Origin: Bradyrhizobium hipponense
Lineage (GTDB): Bacteria > Pseudomonadota > Alphaproteobacteria > Rhizobiales > Xanthobacteraceae
Direction of reading: 5' to 3'
NCBI RefSeq assembly: GCF_008123965.1
Contig: NZ_VSTH01000127.1
Coordinates: 1 to 64,000, forward strand
DNA length: 64,000 bases
Shown here: piece after piece, positions 1-8,897 of the stretch
How positions within the stretch are numbered: the stretch's first letter is position 1
Layout: each line of letters begins with the position of its first letter
Position numbers and translations under genes: made by a program
The notes under the pieces: model-generated
What the model saw: the letters and a program-made list of their open reading frames with translations, nothing else
What the model was told of the DNA's origin: nothing
Databases searched by the model: none

Positions 1-101
1 GGAGGGCTGGGGTGGGGGTGCTTCCTCAATCGAGACTCCCAATGAGGAGAGAGCCCTCACCCGGCGCTTCGCGCCGACCTCTCCCGCAAGCGGGAGAGGT
101 T
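1..101. repeat. Palindromic intergenic repeat, CTCTCCC/GGGAGAG family (copy 1, cut by window edge)
   Basis: The stretch ends in the stem CCTCTCCCGCAAGCGGGAGAGG and includes the smaller hairpin CGGCGCTTCGCGCCG. The same arrangement recurs nearly base for base at 39086-39207 and in variants at 13727, 15466, 29097 and 55441. It sits just downstream of the HAD gene that closes the pentose phosphate operon. The left part runs off the window. Confidence 0.75.
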
Positions 102-120
102 GAACGAACCTGCGGCCCGC

Positions 121-933
121 TCACTCCACCCCATTCCGCTTCAAGATCATCTCGATCGCCTCGGCGAAGCCATCCTGCTCGTTGGTGGCGGTGACGTGGG
201 TCGCCTGCTCCTTGACGTTGCCGGCGGCATTGCCCATGGCGATCGAGACGCCGCTGACGCGGAACATTGCGAGATCATTCTGCATGTCGCCGATGGTGGC
301 GACCGCGTCGGTCGCAATTCCGAGGCGCTTGGCCATAGCCTCGACGAAAGTGCCCTTGTTGAAGCCGGGCGGGGTGATGTCGAGATAATAGGTCTGCGAG
401 CGCACCGCGGTCGCCTCGCTGCCGAGCGCCTCCTGCATCACCTTCTCGCAACGCTCCAGCCCGGCTGCATCGGCGCTGGCGCCGACGATCTTGCAGGCGC
501 TGGTGAGGTACGGCGAAAAATCGGCTATGACGGTCGGATCGGACCGGATCGTGCGCTGCTCGTGGGCGACGTAGCTGCCGTCTGGATTGTCGATCAGCCA
601 TTTGTCGGTGGTGAAGAGCCAGATGTCGGCGCCGAATTCCCGGAGGATCTGCAAGCTTCGCTCGGTCGCGCTTGCGGGGATGAGGTGCTGCTCGACCGCG
701 TTCATCTCGGGATCGACGATCGAGGAGCCGTTGAACGGGCCGACCGGCAGCCAGATCGCGAGCGGCTCGATCAGGAAGCGCATGCCGATCGCGGGGCGGC
801 TCGACGTGATGGTGAAGCCGATGCCGGCCTTGTGCAGCCGCTGCACCGCCGCCTTGGCGCGGTCGGTCAGCATCTTGTCCTTGGTCAGCAGCGTGCCATC
901 GACATCGGAAACCACGAGTGAGATTTGCGTCAT
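121..933 (-). CDS. HAD-superfamily (Cof type) sugar-phosphatase-like hydrolase
   Basis: A 270-residue protein with the complete HAD signature: motif I SDVDGTLLT (nucleophile Asp10 and Asp12) and motif IV GDMQNDLAMF around residue 215. The spacing fits a Cof/type IIB capped phosphatase acting on small phosphorylated metabolites in the cytoplasm. Its ATG overlaps the gntK stop codon as ATGA (930-933), so it is translationally coupled as the last gene of the tal-pgi-gnd-zwf-pgl-gntK operon. That context suggests a sugar phosphate substrate, or removal of a damaged phosphorylated sugar, but the substrate cannot be read from the sequence. Confidence 0.88.
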   Translation of the reverse strand: MTQISLVVSDVDGTLLTKDKMLTDRAKAAVQRLHKAGIGFTITSSRPAIGMRFLIEPLAIWLPVGPFNGSSIVDPEMNAVEQHLIPASATERSLQILREFGADIWLFTTDKWLIDNPDGSYVAHEQRTIRSDPTVIADFSPYLTSACKIVGASADAAGLERCEKVMQEALGSEATAVRSQTYYLDITPPGFNKGTFVEAMAKRLGIATDAVATIGDMQNDLAMFRVSGVSIAMGNAAGNVKEQATHVTATNEQDGFAEAIEMILKRNGVE

Positions 934-1502
934 GGCAGAACCTTGGGTTTCATGGCCTTGGATGTCACGGCCCTGGGCTTGTCGCCGCCCAATTTCAACT
1001 GCCGCACGACGCCGTCCACGATCGCCTCGACGGTCTCGTCGATCGAGACGCTGATCACGTGCTCGCCCGCTTCCGGCGGCTCCAGCGTATTGAACTGGCT
1101 GGTCAAGAGCTCGGGCGGCATGAAATGGCCCTTGCGGCGCGCGAGCCGATCGGCGATCAGCTCCTTGCTGCCCTTCAGGAAGACGAAGCGGACGTCACTC
1201 CGTCCACGCAAGAGCACGTCACGATAGCTGTGCTTCAGAGCCGAGCAGGCAATGATGACGTGCTCGCCGCGTCCGCAGACCCGTGCGATCTCGTCGGCGA
1301 TGGCGTTGAGCCACGGCCAGCGATCCTCGTCGGTGAGCGGGTGGCCGGCCCTCATCTTCTCGACGTTGCTGGCGGGGTGAAAGCTGTCGCCGTCCTCGAA
1401 CCGCCAGCCGAGCCGCTCGCCCAGCGCTTTGGCGATCGTGCTCTTGCCCGAACCCGACACGCCCATCACGATCAATGCACAAGGTGCTTCAACGCCCGCC
1501 AC
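930..1502 (-). CDS. gntK: Gluconokinase (carbohydrate kinase, GntK type)
   Basis: Phosphorylates gluconate to 6-phosphogluconate with ATP. The 190-residue protein has a P-loop GVSGSGKS (residues 14-21) and the family motifs FEDGDSFHP, MRAGHPLTDEDRWPWL and ACSALKHSYRDVLR-like text, all typical of GntK. I chose the GTG at 1502 because a strong Shine-Dalgarno, GGAGGG, lies five bases before it and the family starts just ahead of the P-loop; the longer reading frame back to 1589 only adds residues inside pgl. It overlaps pgl by 14 bases upstream and the HAD gene by 4 downstream. It lets external gluconate join the 6-phosphogluconate pool made by zwf and pgl. Confidence 0.92.
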   Translation of the reverse strand: MAGVEAPCALIVMGVSGSGKSTIAKALGERLGWRFEDGDSFHPASNVEKMRAGHPLTDEDRWPWLNAIADEIARVCGRGEHVIIACSALKHSYRDVLLRGRSDVRFVFLKGSKELIADRLARRKGHFMPPELLTSQFNTLEPPEAGEHVISVSIDETVEAIVDGVVRQLKLGGDKPRAVTSKAMKPKVLP

Positions 1503-2241
1503 GAATTCCCTCCGGAAGCGCGGCCTGGTCGACCAGCCAGACGGTTTCACCATTCGAGCGCGCGCGCAACGCCGGCAGGTTCTCGCCATTGAAGAGGCGC
1601 GTCAAGATCGGCTGCTTGTCGTGCCCGGCAATCTCGAACAGCATTTCGCGGCAGGACGCCAGCGCGGGCAGGGTGAGCGAGACTCGCGGCACGAAGGGCG
1701 CGACGTTGGCCTTGGGCACGCCGACGACCCAGCGCTGCGTCTCTTCGAGGGCAGGATAGCCGGGAAACAGCGAAGCGGTGTGGCCGTCCGGGCCTGCGCC
1801 CATCAGCACGAGATCGAATAGAGGCCGCGACGGATCCAGCCGCTCCTCGCCGTAGAAGGACTGCAGCTCGCGCGCATAGGCCTCGGCGCTGCGGTCGGGA
1901 TTTTCCGCGGTGGTCGGGATCGGGTGAATATGGCCGGACGGCGCGCTGCGATCGAGGAAGGCTTCGCGCGCGACAGCCATGTTGTTGAGAGGATCGCCTT
2001 CGGGCACGAACCGCTCGTCCCCAATGAACCAGTGCACGCGTTCCCAGGGAATTTTGTCGCGCCAGGAATCGCCGCCGAGTAATTGATAAAGCCTCTTCGG
2101 GCTGGAGCCACCGGTGAGGCAGATCGCGATACGCCCGGGATTGGCCGCGATCCGCGCCATCACCCGTTCGGCCGCTGCGCGGGCGAGCGCCTCGGCGTCG
2201 GTCTCGACGATCAGCTTGGGCAGGCCGGCGGCTGCCATCAC
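1489..2241 (-). CDS. pgl: 6-phosphogluconolactonase (DevB type)
   Basis: Hydrolyses 6-phosphogluconolactone to 6-phosphogluconate, the second oxidative pentose phosphate step. The 250-residue protein shows the SOL/DevB family pattern: CLTGGSSPKRLY near residue 40, WFIGDERFVP near residue 70, and LVLMGAGPDGHTASLFPG in the middle. Its ATG overlaps the zwf stop by 4 bases, and its own end overlaps the GTG of gntK, so the three genes are translationally coupled. Length is normal for the family and nothing is missing. Confidence 0.95.
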   Translation of the reverse strand: MMAAAGLPKLIVETDAEALARAAAERVMARIAANPGRIAICLTGGSSPKRLYQLLGGDSWRDKIPWERVHWFIGDERFVPEGDPLNNMAVAREAFLDRSAPSGHIHPIPTTAENPDRSAEAYARELQSFYGEERLDPSRPLFDLVLMGAGPDGHTASLFPGYPALEETQRWVVGVPKANVAPFVPRVSLTLPALASCREMLFEIAGHDKQPILTRLFNGENLPALRARSNGETVWLVDQAALPEGIRGGR

Positions 2242-3749
2242 GAAAACTTCCGCCAGCTTCGCCCGTCACGCCGGAGCAATTCATCGGCACAAGCCGGTCC
2301 CTCGCTGCCGGCGGGATAGGTCTCGATACCGTTGACGCCCGCCTTCTTCCAGGCATCCAGGAACGGTTGCACTGCCTGCCACCCGGCCTCGACGCCATCG
2401 GCGCGCTGGAACAGGATGTTGTCGCCGATCATGCAGTCATAAATCAGCGTCTCGTAGCCGGTGCTGGGATCGGCCCGGAAATAGTCGCCGTAGCGGAACT
2501 TCATTTCGACGCCATCGATCATGACGCTCGGTCCCGGAATCTTGGCATTGAACTGAAGCTCGATGGTCTCGGTCGGCGCAATGCCGATGGTCAGGAAGTT
2601 CTGCGACAGACGGTCGACGGCCGTGCCCGAAAACATCGATAGCGGTGCCTGCTTGAACTTGATCGCAACTTCCGTGCGCTTGTGCGCCAATGCCTTGCCC
2701 GTGCGCAAATAGAAGGGCACGCCGGCCCAGCGCCAATTGTCGATCATCAGCTTCAGCGCGACATAGGTCTCCGTGCTGCTGCCGGGTTTGACATCCTGGG
2801 TATTGCGATAGTCCGGAATCTCGTCGTCGCCGATGCGGCCGGCGAGATATTGCGCGCGGACTGAATTCCTCAGCGCTTCCTCCTCGCTCGGCTGCTGGAT
2901 CGCGGTGAGAACCTCGGCCTTCTCGGAACGCACGGAATGGGCATCGAAGCGGCTCGGTGGCTCCATCGCCACCAGCGACATCAGCTGGAACAGATGGTTC
3001 GGCACCATGTCGCGCAGCGCACCGGTGGCATCGTAGAAGCCGCCGCGATGACCGACGCCGAGCTTCTCCTCCACCGTGATCTGGATGTGGTCGATATGGT
3101 TGCGATTCCAGATCGGCTCGAACATGCCATTGGCAAAGCGCAGCACCAGGATGTTCTGCACCGTCTCCTTGCCGAGATAGTGATCGATCCGGTAGATCTG
3201 GTGCTCCTCCATGATCTTCAGCAGTTCGGCGTTCAAGGCGCGGGCCGAGGCGAGATCGGTGCCGAACGGCTTTTCGATCACGAGCCGCCGCCAGGCGCCG
3301 TTCTCCTTCATCATGCCGGTGCGGCCGAGCTCGCGCGCGGTCGGTGCGAATGCGGCCGGCGGAGTTGCGAGGTAAAACAGCCGGTTGCCACCGGTGTCCT
3401 GCGCGCATTCCAGCGAGTCCAGATGCTCGTGCAAGCGGTCGAACGACGGCGGGTCCTTCGGATCGGCCTCGACGAACGTCACGCATTGCAGCAGCTTCTG
3501 GGCGACGTCGTCGTCAACCGGTCTCGTCGCGAACTCGCGCAAGCCCTGCATCAGGCTATCGCGCAGCTCGTCATCCGACTGGCCCTTGCGGGCCACGCCG
3601 ACGACGCAGAACTTTTCCGGTAGCAGGTGCTCGGCGGCGAGATTGTAGAGTGACGGCATCACGAGGCGGTGGGTGAGATCACCAGTGACACCAAAGATGA
3701 CGAAGGCGCAATTTTCCGGCTTGCGCTTTGCTTGCGGGTCTTTTGTCAC
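2238..3749 (-). CDS. zwf: Glucose-6-phosphate 1-dehydrogenase
   Basis: Oxidises glucose 6-phosphate to 6-phosphogluconolactone with reduction of NADP+. The 503-residue protein has the dinucleotide-binding segment VIFGVTGDLTHR (from residue 18), the substrate lysine segment IEKPFGTDL (around 160), and the active-site signature RIDHYLGKE (187-195). Length is standard. It lies 36 bases after gnd and overlaps pgl by 4 bases. In organisms lacking phosphofructokinase this enzyme commits glucose to the Entner-Doudoroff or pentose phosphate route; whether edd and eda are present elsewhere is not visible. Confidence 0.97.
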   Translation of the reverse strand: MTKDPQAKRKPENCAFVIFGVTGDLTHRLVMPSLYNLAAEHLLPEKFCVVGVARKGQSDDELRDSLMQGLREFATRPVDDDVAQKLLQCVTFVEADPKDPPSFDRLHEHLDSLECAQDTGGNRLFYLATPPAAFAPTARELGRTGMMKENGAWRRLVIEKPFGTDLASARALNAELLKIMEEHQIYRIDHYLGKETVQNILVLRFANGMFEPIWNRNHIDHIQITVEEKLGVGHRGGFYDATGALRDMVPNHLFQLMSLVAMEPPSRFDAHSVRSEKAEVLTAIQQPSEEEALRNSVRAQYLAGRIGDDEIPDYRNTQDVKPGSSTETYVALKLMIDNWRWAGVPFYLRTGKALAHKRTEVAIKFKQAPLSMFSGTAVDRLSQNFLTIGIAPTETIELQFNAKIPGPSVMIDGVEMKFRYGDYFRADPSTGYETLIYDCMIGDNILFQRADGVEAGWQAVQPFLDAWKKAGVNGIETYPAGSEGPACADELLRRDGRSWRKFS

Positions 3750-3785
3750 GAATGATCGGCCTTCGCTTGTTACTTGCTCTTCTTG

Positions 3786-4781
3786 CTAGGACTTCGCAGC
3801 GTCCGGCTGCTTCGGCTCCTTGTGGCCGCCGAAACCCGCGCGCATCGCGGAAAGAATTTTTTCGGCGAAGGTGTGTTCCTGGCGGGAACGGAAACGTGCG
3901 TAGAGGGCCGCGGTCAGGACTTCGGCCGGCACAGCCTCGTCGATCGCCGCATTCACGGTCCAGCGTCCTTCGCCGGAATCCTCGACGAAACCGGAATATT
4001 CGGACAGCGCCGGGCTGTCGGCGAGCGCTGTCGAGGTCAAATCGAGCAGCCAGGACGGGATCACGCTGCCGCGCCGCCACACCTCGGCGATATCTGCAAG
4101 ATCGAAATCGTAGCGATGATCCGCCGGCAACGCCTCGATGCTGGCGTTCTTGAGAATATCGAAACCTTCCGCATAGGCCTGCATCAGGCCGTATTCGATG
4201 CCGTTGTGGATCATCTTGACGAAGTGACCGGCACCGACCGGGCCGGCATGGATGTAGCCCTGCTCGATGCGGGGATCGCGGCCGTCGCGTCCCGGCGTTC
4301 GCGCAATGTCGCCGGCGCCGGGCGCGAGCGCGGCGAAAATCGGATCGAGCCGGTCGACCACGACCTTCTCGCCGCCGATCATCATGCAATAGCCGCGGTC
4401 CAGTCCCCAGACGCCGCCGGAGGTCCCGACGTCGACATAATGGATGCCGCGCTCCCTCAGCGCCTTGCCGCGGCGAACGTCATCTTGCCAGAAGGTGTTG
4501 CCGCCGTCGATGATGACGTCGTCGGCCCCCATCACGTTCGCAAGCGTGTCGATCGTCGCTTCGGTGATGCGGCCGGCAGGCAGCATCACCCATGCGGTAC
4601 GCGGTCGTTCCAGCTTGGCGACGAATTCTTCGAGCGTCGCCGAGCCCTGCGCGCCGTCTCCGACAAGGCCGGCGACGGCCTTGGCGTCCTTGTCATAGAC
4701 CACGGTCGAATGGCCGTGACGCATCAGCCGGCGCACGATGTTGCCGCCCATCCGGCCGAGGCCGATCATGCCGAGTTGCAT
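3786..4781 (-). CDS. gnd: 6-phosphogluconate dehydrogenase, decarboxylating (short, about 330-residue type)
   Basis: Converts 6-phosphogluconate to ribulose 5-phosphate and CO2 with reduction of NAD(P)+. The N-terminus carries the Rossmann motif [15 protein letters not shown], and the catalytic segment [19 protein letters not shown] follows around residue 195. At 331 residues it belongs to the short GntZ/YqeC-like class rather than the 470-residue E. coli form; the short class often prefers NAD+, but the cofactor is not proven here. It sits 13 bases after tal-pgi and 36 before zwf. Confidence 0.94.
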   Translation of the reverse strand: MQLGMIGLGRMGGNIVRRLMRHGHSTVVYDKDAKAVAGLVGDGAQGSATLEEFVAKLERPRTAWVMLPAGRITEATIDTLANVMGADDVIIDGGNTFWQDDVRRGKALRERGIHYVDVGTSGGVWGLDRGYCMMIGGEKVVVDRLDPIFAALAPGAGDIARTPGRDGRDPRIEQGYIHAGPVGAGHFVKMIHNGIEYGLMQAYAEGFDILKNASIEALPADHRYDFDLADIAEVWRRGSVIPSWLLDLTSTALADSPALSEYSGFVEDSGEGRWTVNAAIDEAVPAEVLTAALYARFRSRQEHTFAEKILSAMRAGFGGHKEPKQPDAAKS

Positions 4782-4794
4782 TTGAATTATTCCC

Positions 4795-7644
4795 TTAGTT
4801 CAGCGCGTCCGTGAGGGCGGCGTTGAGTGCCGCGAGACCTTTCTTGAGCCCGCCCTTCAAGTGCACGCGGAGCGCACGTCGGCCGCGCTCGGTGAGCACA
4901 TCGAAATCGCCGCGCGCCTGTGCCGCCTTGATGACGCCAAAGCTGGCCTTCTGGCCCGGCACGCCCAGGTCCTTGGCATCATCGGCGGTGATCTGGAGGA
5001 ATACGCCACTGTCGGGGCCGCCCTTGTAGGCCTGCCCGGTGGAGTGCAGGAAGCGCGGCCCGAACTCGGCGCAGGTCGCGACGTGGTGCTTCTCGCGCAC
5101 TTCGAGCCGCATCGTCTGGAGCGCATCGATGGTGGCCTTGTCGCGCGCGATGTAGCCGAGCAGGGCGACATAGTCGCCGTGACTGGAGCGGGCGAGATGC
5201 GCCTTCAACCATGAGGTGAGATCGCCGTTGGCCCCTGCGGCACGCAGCGCTGTGGCGTTGGCCTCGTCGGTGTAGAGATCGGCCTCCGCGGTGCTGACCA
5301 CCGGCTGTTCCGCCGGCAGCGCGCCGGTCTTCTCGAACGCGGCGGTGAGCTCGCGGGTCTTGATCTTGGCCGCTTCCACGTCGGGCTGATCGAACGGGTT
5401 GATGCCGAGGATGCTGCCTGCCACCGCGGTTGCCATCTCGAACCGGAAGAATTCCTGCCCGAGATGATCGATCGACTTCATGACGATGCGCACGACGGGA
5501 TGGCCGGCCGCTTCGATCGCGGCAAGCTTTGAGTCGTGTGGGGCGTCCGCCTCGCCTTCGGTGCGGATGTCGATGAAGAACCGATCGTTGCCGTAAAGTG
5601 AGGGCTCGCCGAGCGGCTCGTCGGCAATCGGGATCAGGCCCTTGCCTTCCTTGCCGGTCGATTCGGCGATGAGCTGCTCGGCCCAGGCGCCGAAATCGGC
5701 GATCTTCTTCGACGTCAGGATCGTCACCTTGTCGCGGCCTTCGAGCCCGGCGAGACCCATGGCAAGCCCGAGCTGCACGCCGGGGTTTTCTTGCGGCGGC
5801 ACGTCCGGTCCGCAGGAGCGGGCCATCGAGAGCGCATGCTTGACCAGGGTCTTGACGTCGATGCCCGCGGTTGCCGCCGGCACGAGGCCGAACGGCGAGA
5901 GAACCGAATAGCGACCGCCAATCGAGGGATCGCCATGGAATATCCGCGCATAGTTCAGTTTCTTGGCCGCCTTCTCCAGCGACGAGCCGGGATCGGTCAC
6001 CGCGATGAAGCGATGGCCGGTCTTGACCGACGGCCCGACCGCCTGCGCGACACGCTCATGGAAATAATCCTTCATCGCGTTCGGCTCGGCGGTGCCGCCG
6101 GACTTGCTGGAGACGATGAACACGGTGTTGGCAATGTCGATCCGGGCTTCCATCGCCCGCACCTGCGCCGGATCGGTGGAATCTAGCACGTGCAGCTTCG
6201 GGAAGCCGGACTTCCGCGCGAAGGTCTCCGCCAGTACTTCCGGCCCTAGGCTCGATCCGCCCATGCCGAGCACGACGGCGTCGGAAAATTTCTGACCCTT
6301 GACGCGATTCGCGTAGTCCTCATAGTCGGCGACGTCGGCCTTTGCGGCGCTGTCCAGCCAGCCGAGCCATTTGTCCTCGTCCGCGCCGGTCCAGACCGAC
6401 TTGTCGCGCTGCCACAGCCTGCGGATTTTCGCTGACGCCCGCCAGTCCTCGGTGCTCTTCGCCACGGCCTTGCCGAGCCCGTCACCGAGGGAGAGCAGCT
6501 GGCGATCGATCGCGGGCCCAAGCACGGTGGCGCGCTTGTGGGCGACTGCGCCATACAGCTTATCAGCGGCGTCGGCAAACTGCTTGACGCCGTCCTTCAC
6601 CAGCTCGGCGGTGATGGCGTCGAGCGAGATGCCGGAGCGCTCCAGCTCCTCCAGCACGCGGCGGGCGTCCTCGACATTCTCTTCGAGACTGTCGCGCGTC
6701 TTGCCGTGGTCGCGGAACGCGTCCAGCGTCGCCGGCGGCATGGTGTTGATGGTGTCGGGGCCGATCAGTTCCTCGACATAGAGGACGTCGCTGTAGTCCT
6801 TGTTCTTGGTTCCGGTCGACGCCCACAGCATGCGCTGCGGCTTGGCGCCCCTGGCTGCAAGCTTGTCCCAGCGGGGACCTGCAAACAGCCGCCTGTAGTC
6901 CTGGTAGGCGACCTTGGCGTTGGCGATCGCGACCTTGCCTTTCAGCGCGGCGAGCCGCTCCTTTTCGGATGGGTCGTTGGCACGGGCGATCTTCTCGTCG
7001 AGCTGCTTGTCGACCATCGAGTCGATGCGGCTGACGAAGAAGCTCGCCACGCTCGCGACATGCGAAGGATCGCCGCCGCCCGCGACATATTTCTCCAGAC
7101 CGGCGAGGTAGGCCTCGGCGACCTCGAGATAGACCGCTTTGGAGAACAGCAGCGTGATGTTGATGCTGATGCCTTCGCCGATGAGTTGTTCGATCGCCGG
7201 CAGGCCCTCGGGCGTCGCCGGGACCTTGACCATCAAGTTCCTGCGATTGACGTCCTTCCAGAGCCGCTTCGCCTCGGCGACCGTGCCCGCGGTGTCCAGT
7301 GCGAGATAAGGCGAGACCTCCAGGCTGACGAAGCCGTCCTGGCCCTTGAGGCGGGCATAGACCGGGCGGAGCACGTCGGCGGCATTCTGGATGTCCTCGA
7401 CCGCGACGGCCTCGAACAGGTCGGCCACGGTCCGGTCGCCCCGCTTGAGCGCCTTGCCGATCGAGGCGTCGTATTCGTCCGAGCTGCCGATCGCCTTCTC
7501 GAAGATCGAGGGATTTGAGGTGACGCCCTTGACGCCGTCAGTCTCGATCAGCCGTTTCAAATCGCCCTTGGCGATGAAGCCACGGGCGAGGAAGTCCAGC
7601 CAGACGGCTTGTCCGTGCTTTTCCAGTTCTTTGACGGGATTCAT
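4795..7644 (-). CDS. tal-pgi: Bifunctional transaldolase / glucose-6-phosphate isomerase
   Basis: A natural fusion of two sugar phosphate enzymes in 949 residues. Residues 1 to about 370 are a class I transaldolase: GVTSNPSIF near 38-46 and the Schiff-base lysine in [12 protein letters not shown] (Lys140). The rest is a phosphoglucose isomerase: [13 protein letters not shown] opens the SIS fold, followed by [18 protein letters not shown] and the LGQEFFRFE region. The fusion supplies the non-oxidative branch and recycles fructose 6-phosphate to glucose 6-phosphate, feeding zwf in the same operon. It is the first gene of the minus-strand operon; the promoter should lie in 7645-7968. This tal-pgi fusion is known in several alphaproteobacteria and other phyla. 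Confidence 0.96.
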   Translation of the reverse strand: MNPVKELEKHGQAVWLDFLARGFIAKGDLKRLIETDGVKGVTSNPSIFEKAIGSSDEYDASIGKALKRGDRTVADLFEAVAVEDIQNAADVLRPVYARLKGQDGFVSLEVSPYLALDTAGTVAEAKRLWKDVNRRNLMVKVPATPEGLPAIEQLIGEGISINITLLFSKAVYLEVAEAYLAGLEKYVAGGGDPSHVASVASFFVSRIDSMVDKQLDEKIARANDPSEKERLAALKGKVAIANAKVAYQDYRRLFAGPRWDKLAARGAKPQRMLWASTGTKNKDYSDVLYVEELIGPDTINTMPPATLDAFRDHGKTRDSLEENVEDARRVLEELERSGISLDAITAELVKDGVKQFADAADKLYGAVAHKRATVLGPAIDRQLLSLGDGLGKAVAKSTEDWRASAKIRRLWQRDKSVWTGADEDKWLGWLDSAAKADVADYEDYANRVKGQKFSDAVVLGMGGSSLGPEVLAETFARKSGFPKLHVLDSTDPAQVRAMEARIDIANTVFIVSSKSGGTAEPNAMKDYFHERVAQAVGPSVKTGHRFIAVTDPGSSLEKAAKKLNYARIFHGDPSIGGRYSVLSPFGLVPAATAGIDVKTLVKHALSMARSCGPDVPPQENPGVQLGLAMGLAGLEGRDKVTILTSKKIADFGAWAEQLIAESTGKEGKGLIPIADEPLGEPSLYGNDRFFIDIRTEGEADAPHDSKLAAIEAAGHPVVRIVMKSIDHLGQEFFRFEMATAVAGSILGINPFDQPDVEAAKIKTRELTAAFEKTGALPAEQPVVSTAEADLYTDEANATALRAAGANGDLTSWLKAHLARSSHGDYVALLGYIARDKATIDALQTMRLEVREKHHVATCAEFGPRFLHSTGQAYKGGPDSGVFLQITADDAKDLGVPGQKASFGVIKAAQARGDFDVLTERGRRALRVHLKGGLKKGLAALNAALTDALN

Positions 7645-7968
7645 GCTGTTTATTTATCTCCAAGCCTGCGGGCGAGGGGTTTCCGCGCCGGTCCTGACGC
7701 GCTATCCTCTAGCTTACATGCGCATCTGAGGGAACCTATCAAGGGTACAGGGGTTTTGCTCTCGGTGTAACTCCGTCGCGATCGTGACGATCCAGGCGGC
7801 AGTAGCGGTGTTGCGTAAAATTCTCCGGCCGGGACGGTTCGACCGGGGCGCGTTGCGTAGCGTCAGCCTGCCACGTCTGCTTGTCGCAGCGCAGAGTGCC
7901 GTCAGGGGGCTTCCAATCCGCCTGATGCATCGTTGGCTCGGTCGCAAATGGCCATGCTGGGGGAGAGC
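7645..7968. other. Divergent intergenic region between tal-pgi and a small membrane protein gene
   Basis: About 320 bases that must hold the promoter of the pentose phosphate operon (leftward) and that of the membrane protein gene (rightward). I find no convincing -35/-10 pair, long palindrome or RNA gene. GGAAC at 7731 followed 16 bases later by GGTT resembles an EcfG promoter with one mismatch, but it lies over 200 bases from the nearest plus-strand start and I do not rely on it. Confidence 0.5.
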
Positions 7969-8556
7969 ATGCACGCTGAAACTGAGGGTCTGGCACTCGC
8001 CGTTCCCGACGGGGCGCAATCGGCCGGCCCGGCCGTGTGTATCGACGCATCCCACGATCTTGAAATCGGTCAATGCGCGACGCGCCTGCGGCTGCTGGTC
8101 GCGGCGGGATTTGCGATGATGCTGATCAGTGCGAGCCTCGCCTTTGGCTGGTGGGATGTCATCGGCAACTATGGCACGACGATCGGCTATACCGGCATCA
8201 TGGTGTTCGGCCTGGTCACCTGCCGGCTGATCTGGATGCTGCCGTCCGAACGGGGGCCGGTGGTGATCGTCACCACCTACGGCATCCGCGATCTCCGCAT
8301 CGGCAATGAATTTCTGCTTTGGGAGTCGATTGAGGACGTTTCGGCTGAAGAATGCCGCGGACACAAGGTCATCGTGCTGACGCTGACGCCGGCCTTCCAG
8401 CGTCAGCTCGCCTGCATCCACGCCACCTCGCGCACTGCGACCGCCGATCGCGTCGTCATCCGGCCCGAGGGTCTGACGATTGATTTCGGTACCTTGCTGC
8501 GCGCCTGCCGCGACTGTCATGCTGGCAGCGATTCACGCACCGCATTGCGGCGATAG
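7969..8556 (+). CDS. Two-helix membrane protein with a PH-like tail, function unknown
   Basis: A 195-residue protein starting at the ATG preceded by GGGGGAG; upstream in-frame starts exist but lack a ribosome site. Residues about 45-66 and 78-98 are two hydrophobic helices, followed by a basic, beta-rich cytoplasmic tail beginning VVIVTTYGIRDLRIG and continuing LLWESIEDVSAEE, which resembles the bacterial PH-like domains of STM3941-type membrane proteins. It stands alone between two operons and a hairpin follows at 8594-8622. I do not recognise a function. Confidence 0.75.
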   Translation: MHAETEGLALAVPDGAQSAGPAVCIDASHDLEIGQCATRLRLLVAAGFAMMLISASLAFGWWDVIGNYGTTIGYTGIMVFGLVTCRLIWMLPSERGPVVIVTTYGIRDLRIGNEFLLWESIEDVSAEECRGHKVIVLTLTPAFQRQLACIHATSRTATADRVVIRPEGLTIDFGTLLRACRDCHAGSDSRTALRR

Positions 8557-8593
8557 CGCGATCATGGCACGCAAAGCTTGGCCGCACGAACGT

Positions 8594-8622
8594 CATAAAG
8601 CCGCCGCCAGCCGGCGGTTATG
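8594..8622 (+). terminator. Hairpin downstream of the membrane protein gene
   Basis: CATAA-AG-CCGCCG, loop CCAGC, CGGCGG-TTATG: an 11-pair stem interrupted by a two-base bulge, 38 bases after the stop codon. No T-run follows, so it is either a weak terminator or an mRNA 3' end stabiliser. Confidence 0.4.
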
Positions 8623-8721
8623 CTGCAGTGCCGGATGGGCCTATCCCCGGTAATGCCCGGATGTTGCGGTGAGGCGACATTTGCTGGAAATTAGCGGATA
8701 CAAGTATAGATTCGCATAAAT

Positions 8722-8739
8722 AACAGGCAGCTGCCTGTT
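8722..8739. promoter_or_regulatory. Perfect 18-bp palindrome upstream of prkA
   Basis: AACAGGCAGCTGCCTGTT is an uninterrupted inverted repeat 158 bases before the prkA ATG, inside an AT-richer patch (8695-8740). The form is that of a dimeric repressor or activator site. The cognate regulator is unknown. Confidence 0.4.
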
Positions 8740-8837
8740 CGTAACTCACCCGATGCCTACGTTGTGCGTTGCGTGGTGAAGGTCCTCGGGTGTCGAATGT
8801 CCGTCATGTGCTCACGCTGATTCGAGAGTGGCGCTAA

Positions 8838-8863
8838 GGAACGGTCCGGTCGCTGCTTTAGTT
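8838..8863 (+). promoter_or_regulatory. Possible EcfG-type (general stress sigma) promoter of the prkA operon
   Basis: GGAAC at 8838-8842, a 17-base spacer, then AGTT at 8860-8863, compared with the rhizobial EcfG consensus GGAAC-N16/17-CGTT (one mismatch). It lies 35 bases before the prkA start. The match is short and could be chance, but the prkA-yeaH pair is a stress regulon member in other proteobacteria. Confidence 0.3.
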
Positions 8864-8897
8864 CAGTTGTGTAGCGGAACTCACGCGGAGAGGGATC

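Noticed and set aside
7731-7755. EcfG promoter for the small membrane protein
   Set aside because: One mismatch in a short motif and more than 200 bases from the start codon; probably chance.
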